From an uncultured Flavobacteriaceae bacterium (lineage in GTDB: Bacteria > Bacteroidota > Bacteroidia > Flavobacteriales > Flavobacteriaceae), in NCBI GenBank assembly GCA_947494825.1, contig CANLWN010000001.1:868001-932000 (forward strand): a DNA stretch of 64,000 nucleotides. Direction: 5' to 3'. This document shows positions 60,604-64,000 of the stretch, one piece after another; position 1 is the first letter of the stretch, and each line of letters begins with the position of its first letter. A program made the position numbers and the translations under genes. The notes below the pieces were generated by a model. It worked only from the letters and a program-made list of their open reading frames with translations, was not told where the DNA came from and did no database searches.

Positions 60604-61959
60604 ATGTATGCCATATTGGATATAGAAACCACCGGTGGAAAGTACAACGAGGAAGGTATCACGGAAATTGCCATCCATAAATTTGATGGCCATAAAGTGG
60701 TGGATACCTTCATAAGCCTGGTAAACCCGGAAAAGGAAATTCAGCCCTTTGTAGCAAATCTTACCGGAATCAACAATAAAATGCTGCGTACGGCACCTAA
60801 ATTTCATGAGGTGGCCAAACGTATCGTAGAAATTACCGAGGATACCGTATTGGTGGCACATAATGCGCAATTTGATTATCGGATACTGCGGACGGAATTC
60901 CGAAGATTGGGCTTTAATTTTGAACGAAAAACCCTGTGTACCGTGGATCTTTCCAAAAATCTGCTCCCCGAAGCGGATTCATACAGTTTGGGAAAATTGG
61001 TCCGGTCCCTTGGCATTCCGGTAAGCGATCGGCATAGGGCCAATGGCGATGCGCTGGCAACACTTCAACTGTTTAAACTGCTGCTCAATAAAGATCTGGA
61101 CAAATCGATCATGAAGGGCATCATACGCGAAGAGTCGCTTGGCGAACTTTCACCCAGGCAACTGGATATCGTAGAACAATTGCCATCCGAGACAGGCCTG
61201 TACTACATGTACAATAAAGAAGGGGAAATCATTTTTTTGGGCAAAAGCAAAAACCTAAAAAAAAGGGTGAACCAACATTTTACCAGAAGCGGGGAAACGG
61301 CAAGAAAAATACAGAAGGAAACCAAAAAGGTGACCTTTGAGCGTACCGGGAACGAATTGATCGCCATCCTGAAAGAACAGGAAGAATTGGGTCGGAACAG
61401 GCCCAAATACAACTTGAATTACCAACAACAATTATTTTCACACGCCCTTTATAAAAGTGTAAGCAAGGAGGGGTATTTTACGCTAAGGCCAGACAAGCTA
61501 AATGGTACCTCGGGTAGGATAACCACCTTTGCCAGCCTTGAGGGGGCAGTGAACCTATTATCTAAAATAAACGATGAATTTCAACTTTGCGATGAATTAA
61601 ATGCAATCCCCGAGGCCCGTTGTAGCTGCGTAAAAACCAATGCTGAGGACTGCCTGCAGCATACAGAGGTTACATGGTACAACCACCGGGTGGAACAGGC
61701 CATTGAAAAATACAGCCTTTCGCAAAAAAACTCCGTATTGATCGACAAAGGTCGGGAGGTAGGGGAACACAGTGCCATACTGATTCAAAATGGGATGTTC
61801 AAAGGCTTGGGATTTTACAATTTAAACCACCAAATAAATAATATTCATATCTTAGAATCCATAATAACGCCCATGAAGGGCAATATCAACACCACACATA
61901 TCATAGAATCCTATCTTAGAAAACGGAAAGTGTTGAAAATTTTGGACCTGGATCATTAA
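60604..61959 (+). CDS. DnaQ-like exonuclease fused to GIY-YIG domain
   Basis: 451 residues from MYAILDIETTGGKY; a TTG nine codons earlier overlaps yggS and is less likely. Residues ~1-165 are a DEDDh exonuclease (DIETTGG, AHNAQFDYRILR, HRANGDALATLQL). Residues ~190-270 resemble the UvrC N-terminal GIY-YIG nuclease (SETGLYYMYNKEGEIIFLGKSKNLKKRVNQHF), with the second motif FLG in place of YIG. A C-terminal ~180-residue region contains CSCVKTNAEDC. Such fusions occur in Bacteroidota and Actinobacteria, likely for DNA repair. It is 3 nt before the channel gene. Confidence 0.87.
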   Translation: MYAILDIETTGGKYNEEGITEIAIHKFDGHKVVDTFISLVNPEKEIQPFVANLTGINNKMLRTAPKFHEVAKRIVEITEDTVLVAHNAQFDYRILRTEFRRLGFNFERKTLCTVDLSKNLLPEADSYSLGKLVRSLGIPVSDRHRANGDALATLQLFKLLLNKDLDKSIMKGIIREESLGELSPRQLDIVEQLPSETGLYYMYNKEGEIIFLGKSKNLKKRVNQHFTRSGETARKIQKETKKVTFERTGNELIAILKEQEELGRNRPKYNLNYQQQLFSHALYKSVSKEGYFTLRPDKLNGTSGRITTFASLEGAVNLLSKINDEFQLCDELNAIPEARCSCVKTNAEDCLQHTEVTWYNHRVEQAIEKYSLSQKNSVLIDKGREVGEHSAILIQNGMFKGLGFYNLNHQINNIHILESIITPMKGNINTTHIIESYLRKRKVLKILDLDH

Positions 61960-61962
61960 ATT

Positions 61963-62799
61963 TTGAAGGAAGAAAAGCCACATAAAAGTTGGAAAACCAA
62001 GATCCACGAGGTTATCTATGGCACACATACCCCGGCCGGAAGGCTTTTTGACATCATCCTACTTATAGTAATCGTCTATAGTGTCATTATAGTGATGCTG
62101 GAAAGCCTGCCCCGATTTGATATAAAATATCATCGTTTTTTGGATATTTCGGAATGGGTGGTGACTATTCTTTTCTCCATAGAGTACATCCTGCGGATCA
62201 TATGCATAAAGAAACCCAGTAAATATATCTTTAGTTTCTTCGGTATTGTTGATTTTCTTTCAACGGTTCCGAAATACCTGTCCTTTTTCCTCGTTGGCTC
62301 CCAATATTTGACGGCCTTTAGGGCTTTGCGATTGCTACGGGTCTTTAGAATTCTCAAACTGGTCCGCTTTGTAGGTGAATCCAACAACCTTATAAGGGCA
62401 TTGAATGCCAGTAGGACCAAGATTATGGTCTTTGTGTTTTTTCTTGTGATCATTTCAGTCTTGCTGGGCACTACCATGTATTTGATAGAAGGCCCCGAGC
62501 ACGGTTTTAATAGCATTCCCCACAGTGTGTATTGGACCATTGTAACACTCACCACAGTGGGTTATGGGGATATTTCGCCCGAAACGGCATTGGGGCAGAT
62601 TATTGCTACGGTCATTATGATCATCGGATATGGTGTCATCGCCGTTCCAACAGGTATTGTATCGGCCGAATACGCCTCCTCGAAAAAAAAGCTCCCCAAG
62701 GAAGATATAGGAAGATCATGTACCGACTGCGGTACCGAGATCCTGCGTGCCGATGCCCATTACTGCAGAAAATGCGGGCACAACCTAGGAGAGGATTGA
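61963..62799 (+). CDS. Voltage-gated K+ channel-like protein with C-terminal zinc ribbon
   Basis: 278 residues. Six transmembrane segments; S4 carries regularly spaced Arg (FRALRLLRVFRILKLVRF), and the selectivity filter is TLTTVGYGD (residues ~196-203). After S6 the cytoplasmic tail ends in two CxxC pairs (C253/C256 and C268/C271), a zinc-ribbon-like knuckle. The start is TTG at 61963, since no ATG precedes the first helix. The stop overlaps miaA (TGATG). The ion is probably K+; what the zinc ribbon senses or binds is unknown. Confidence 0.88.
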   Translation: MKEEKPHKSWKTKIHEVIYGTHTPAGRLFDIILLIVIVYSVIIVMLESLPRFDIKYHRFLDISEWVVTILFSIEYILRIICIKKPSKYIFSFFGIVDFLSTVPKYLSFFLVGSQYLTAFRALRLLRVFRILKLVRFVGESNNLIRALNASRTKIMVFVFFLVIISVLLGTTMYLIEGPEHGFNSIPHSVYWTIVTLTTVGYGDISPETALGQIIATVIMIIGYGVIAVPTGIVSAEYASSKKKLPKEDIGRSCTDCGTEILRADAHYCRKCGHNLGED

Positions 62800-63722
62800 T
62801 GGCCGGGAAGACACTGATCAGTATCGTGGGCCCTACGGGAATTGGTAAGACCAACTTGGCCATTCGGTTGGCGGAACATTGGGGTACCGAGATCGTTTCG
62901 GCCGATTCCAGACAGTTTTACAAAGAAATGTCCATTGGTACCGCCGTGCCTTCGGTATCGGACCTACACCGCGTAAAACACCATTTCATACAGCACAAAA
63001 GTATTCTGGACCCTTATTCCGTGGGTGATTTTGAACGCGATGCCCTGGCTCTTTTGGATGTTCTTTTTGCCAAACATCGTACCGTCATCCTGGTGGGCGG
63101 CAGTGGGCTATATGTAGATGCCGTGAACAAAGGGCTGGATGTTTTTCCCAATATTGACCCCAATATCCGAAACGAACTGAACAACGTCCTCAGTGAATAC
63201 GGCCTTGGGCCCCTGCAATCAAGGCTGCAGGAATTAGACCCGGAACACTATAAAAAAATAGACCGGGAAAATCCCCATAGGCTCATACGTGCTCTCGAGG
63301 TCTGTATGGGTACAGGAAAACCCTACTCCTCCTTTTTGGGTGCCAAGAAAGAGCAGCGGCCCTTTAGGGGCATCACCCTGGGTATCCGGGCAGACCGGGA
63401 GGTGGTCTATGCCAGGATCGATCAAAGGGTAGACCAAATGATGGCCAACGGACTTTTGGAGGAAGCTCGGTCCCTGGAAAAACACAAAGAACTGAATGCA
63501 TTGCAAACTGTGGGATATAAAGAACTTTTTAGTTATTTTGAGGGGCAATGCGATTTAGAATTTGCCGTTTCCGAAATAAAGAAGAACAGCCGTAGGTTTG
63601 CCAAACGGCAACTTACCTGGTTTAAAAAAAATAAAGACACAATTTGGGTAGATTATGATGCCGACATAAAAGCGATCATTTCACAGGTGGAAACGCGCTT
63701 AAAACTGGAAGGATATGAATAA
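62799..63722 (+). CDS. miaA: tRNA dimethylallyltransferase
   Basis: 307 residues from [27 protein letters not shown]-loop [47 protein letters not shown] and [10 protein letters not shown] are MiaA blocks. It adds the isopentenyl group to A37 of tRNAs reading U-starting codons. It starts inside the channel stop (TGATG), overlaps gntK by 8 nt, and thus is translationally coupled on both sides. Confidence 0.96.
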   Translation: MAGKTLISIVGPTGIGKTNLAIRLAEHWGTEIVSADSRQFYKEMSIGTAVPSVSDLHRVKHHFIQHKSILDPYSVGDFERDALALLDVLFAKHRTVILVGGSGLYVDAVNKGLDVFPNIDPNIRNELNNVLSEYGLGPLQSRLQELDPEHYKKIDRENPHRLIRALEVCMGTGKPYSSFLGAKKEQRPFRGITLGIRADREVVYARIDQRVDQMMANGLLEEARSLEKHKELNALQTVGYKELFSYFEGQCDLEFAVSEIKKNSRRFAKRQLTWFKKNKDTIWVDYDADIKAIISQVETRLKLEGYE

Positions 63723-64000
63723 TAGCGGTGCCTATATTTTTTTTGTGATGGGGGTTTCCGGCTGTGGAAAGTCGACCATCGGCAAATTACTTGCCAAAAC
63801 GCTGTCGATCCCTTTTTATGATGGGGACGATTACCATCCCGAAACCAATATTGCGAAGATGAGCGCCGGAGAGCCTTTGAACGACCAAGACCGTGCCGGA
63901 TGGCTCCGGACCCTCAATAGGCTTGCAAGGGAAAATGCAGCTACCGGTGCGGTGATAGCCTGCTCCGCTTTAAAAGTGTCCTACAGAGATCTGTTGAAGG
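63715..64000 (+). CDS. gntK: Gluconokinase, N-terminal part cut by the window edge
   Basis: 95 residues visible. Begins [21 protein letters not shown], a P-loop near residue 13-20, followed by [19 protein letters not shown] and [15 protein letters not shown], then [13 protein letters not shown], the typical order for GntK. It phosphorylates gluconate. It overlaps the last 8 nt of miaA. The C-terminus is beyond the window. Confidence 0.93.
   Translation, partial: MNNSGAYIFFVMGVSGCGKSTIGKLLAKTLSIPFYDGDDYHPETNIAKMSAGEPLNDQDRAGWLRTLNRLARENAATGAVIACSALKVSYRDLLK

Noticed and set aside
1-64000. tRNA genes, CRISPR arrays, insertion sequences, prophage
   Set aside because: Reading both strands I saw no tRNA-like cloverleaf with a T-loop, no regularly spaced repeats, no transposase or integrase, and no shift in base composition that would mark an island.

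Overview
The window reads as chromosomal core sequence from a marine member of the Flavobacteriaceae (Bacteroidota), of the Muricauda/Maribacter kind. The grounds are gene content and signals. The genes include a PorP/SprF outer-membrane protein, menaquinone genes, DUF2853, a YtxJ-type bacillithiol protein, LytTR regulators, TPR histidine kinases and many small lipoproteins. Strong Shine-Dalgarno sequences are generally absent, and many starts are preceded by the Bacteroidota -7 box TAnnTTTG. Genus is a guess. Genes are densely packed, often with 1-4 nt stop/start overlaps. I saw no tRNA, rRNA, CRISPR array, prophage or insertion sequence. The one structural RNA gene I can support is the SRP RNA (ffs).

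Left part (1-10.9 kb), mostly minus strand: menaquinone synthesis. The 5' end of menC runs off the left edge and is divergent from a short-chain dehydrogenase. A TPR histidine kinase (982-2976) and a LytTR response regulator (3731-4486) flank a 754-bp intergenic stretch with two related hairpin/short-ORF units. Then come menA, a SPOR-like membrane protein, a CvfB-like S1 protein, DUF2853, menD, an isochorismate synthase and a hotdog thioesterase. No menB or menE is visible in the window. At 10.9-14.7 kb a TetR-type regulator with a palindrome at its own start heads a compact plus-strand run: alpha/beta hydrolase, transglutaminase-like protein, esterase, GNAT and VOC protein.

Middle (14.7-39.6 kb), housekeeping plus envelope genes: dnaK, panB-lspA-rluA-type, leuA-leuB (without leuCD), pheT, a fasciclin protein, two thioredoxin-fold lipoproteins (one without the active-site cysteines), an ABC-F protein whose second P-loop is degenerate, a transaldolase-like enzyme, a second short-chain dehydrogenase, ffs, a glutamine-cyclotransferase-like lipoprotein, a hotdog thioesterase and a large beta-rich lipoprotein.

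Signalling block (39.6-44.5 kb): a LytTR protein whose receiver has lost its phospho-acceptor Asp, a 52-residue acidic lipoprotein preceded by a direct repeat with LytTR-site geometry, a TPR/HisKA_3 kinase, its response regulator and an unrecognised 223-residue protein.

Right part (44.6-64 kb): glyA, fahA, a conserved lipoprotein, ytxJ, clpB, a TetR regulator, a PorP/SprF protein fused to a coiled coil and SPOR-like domain, a histidine-phosphatase-family lipoprotein, a DUF6503-like lipoprotein, smpB, pcm, and a long plus-strand run: Gfo/Idh/MocA oxidoreductase, 3-hydroxybutyryl-CoA dehydrogenase, DUF1015, YggS, DnaQ-GIY-YIG fusion, voltage-gated channel with zinc ribbon, miaA and the start of gntK.

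The most interesting new-looking signal is shared by the two chaperone genes. Upstream of both dnaK and clpB lies GACA-N3-TGTC, then exactly 12 nt, then a TTGG-N10-G(C/T) element resembling a sigma-54 promoter, while the usual TAnnTTTG box is absent. The second candidate is the pseudo-receiver LytTR/small lipoprotein locus.
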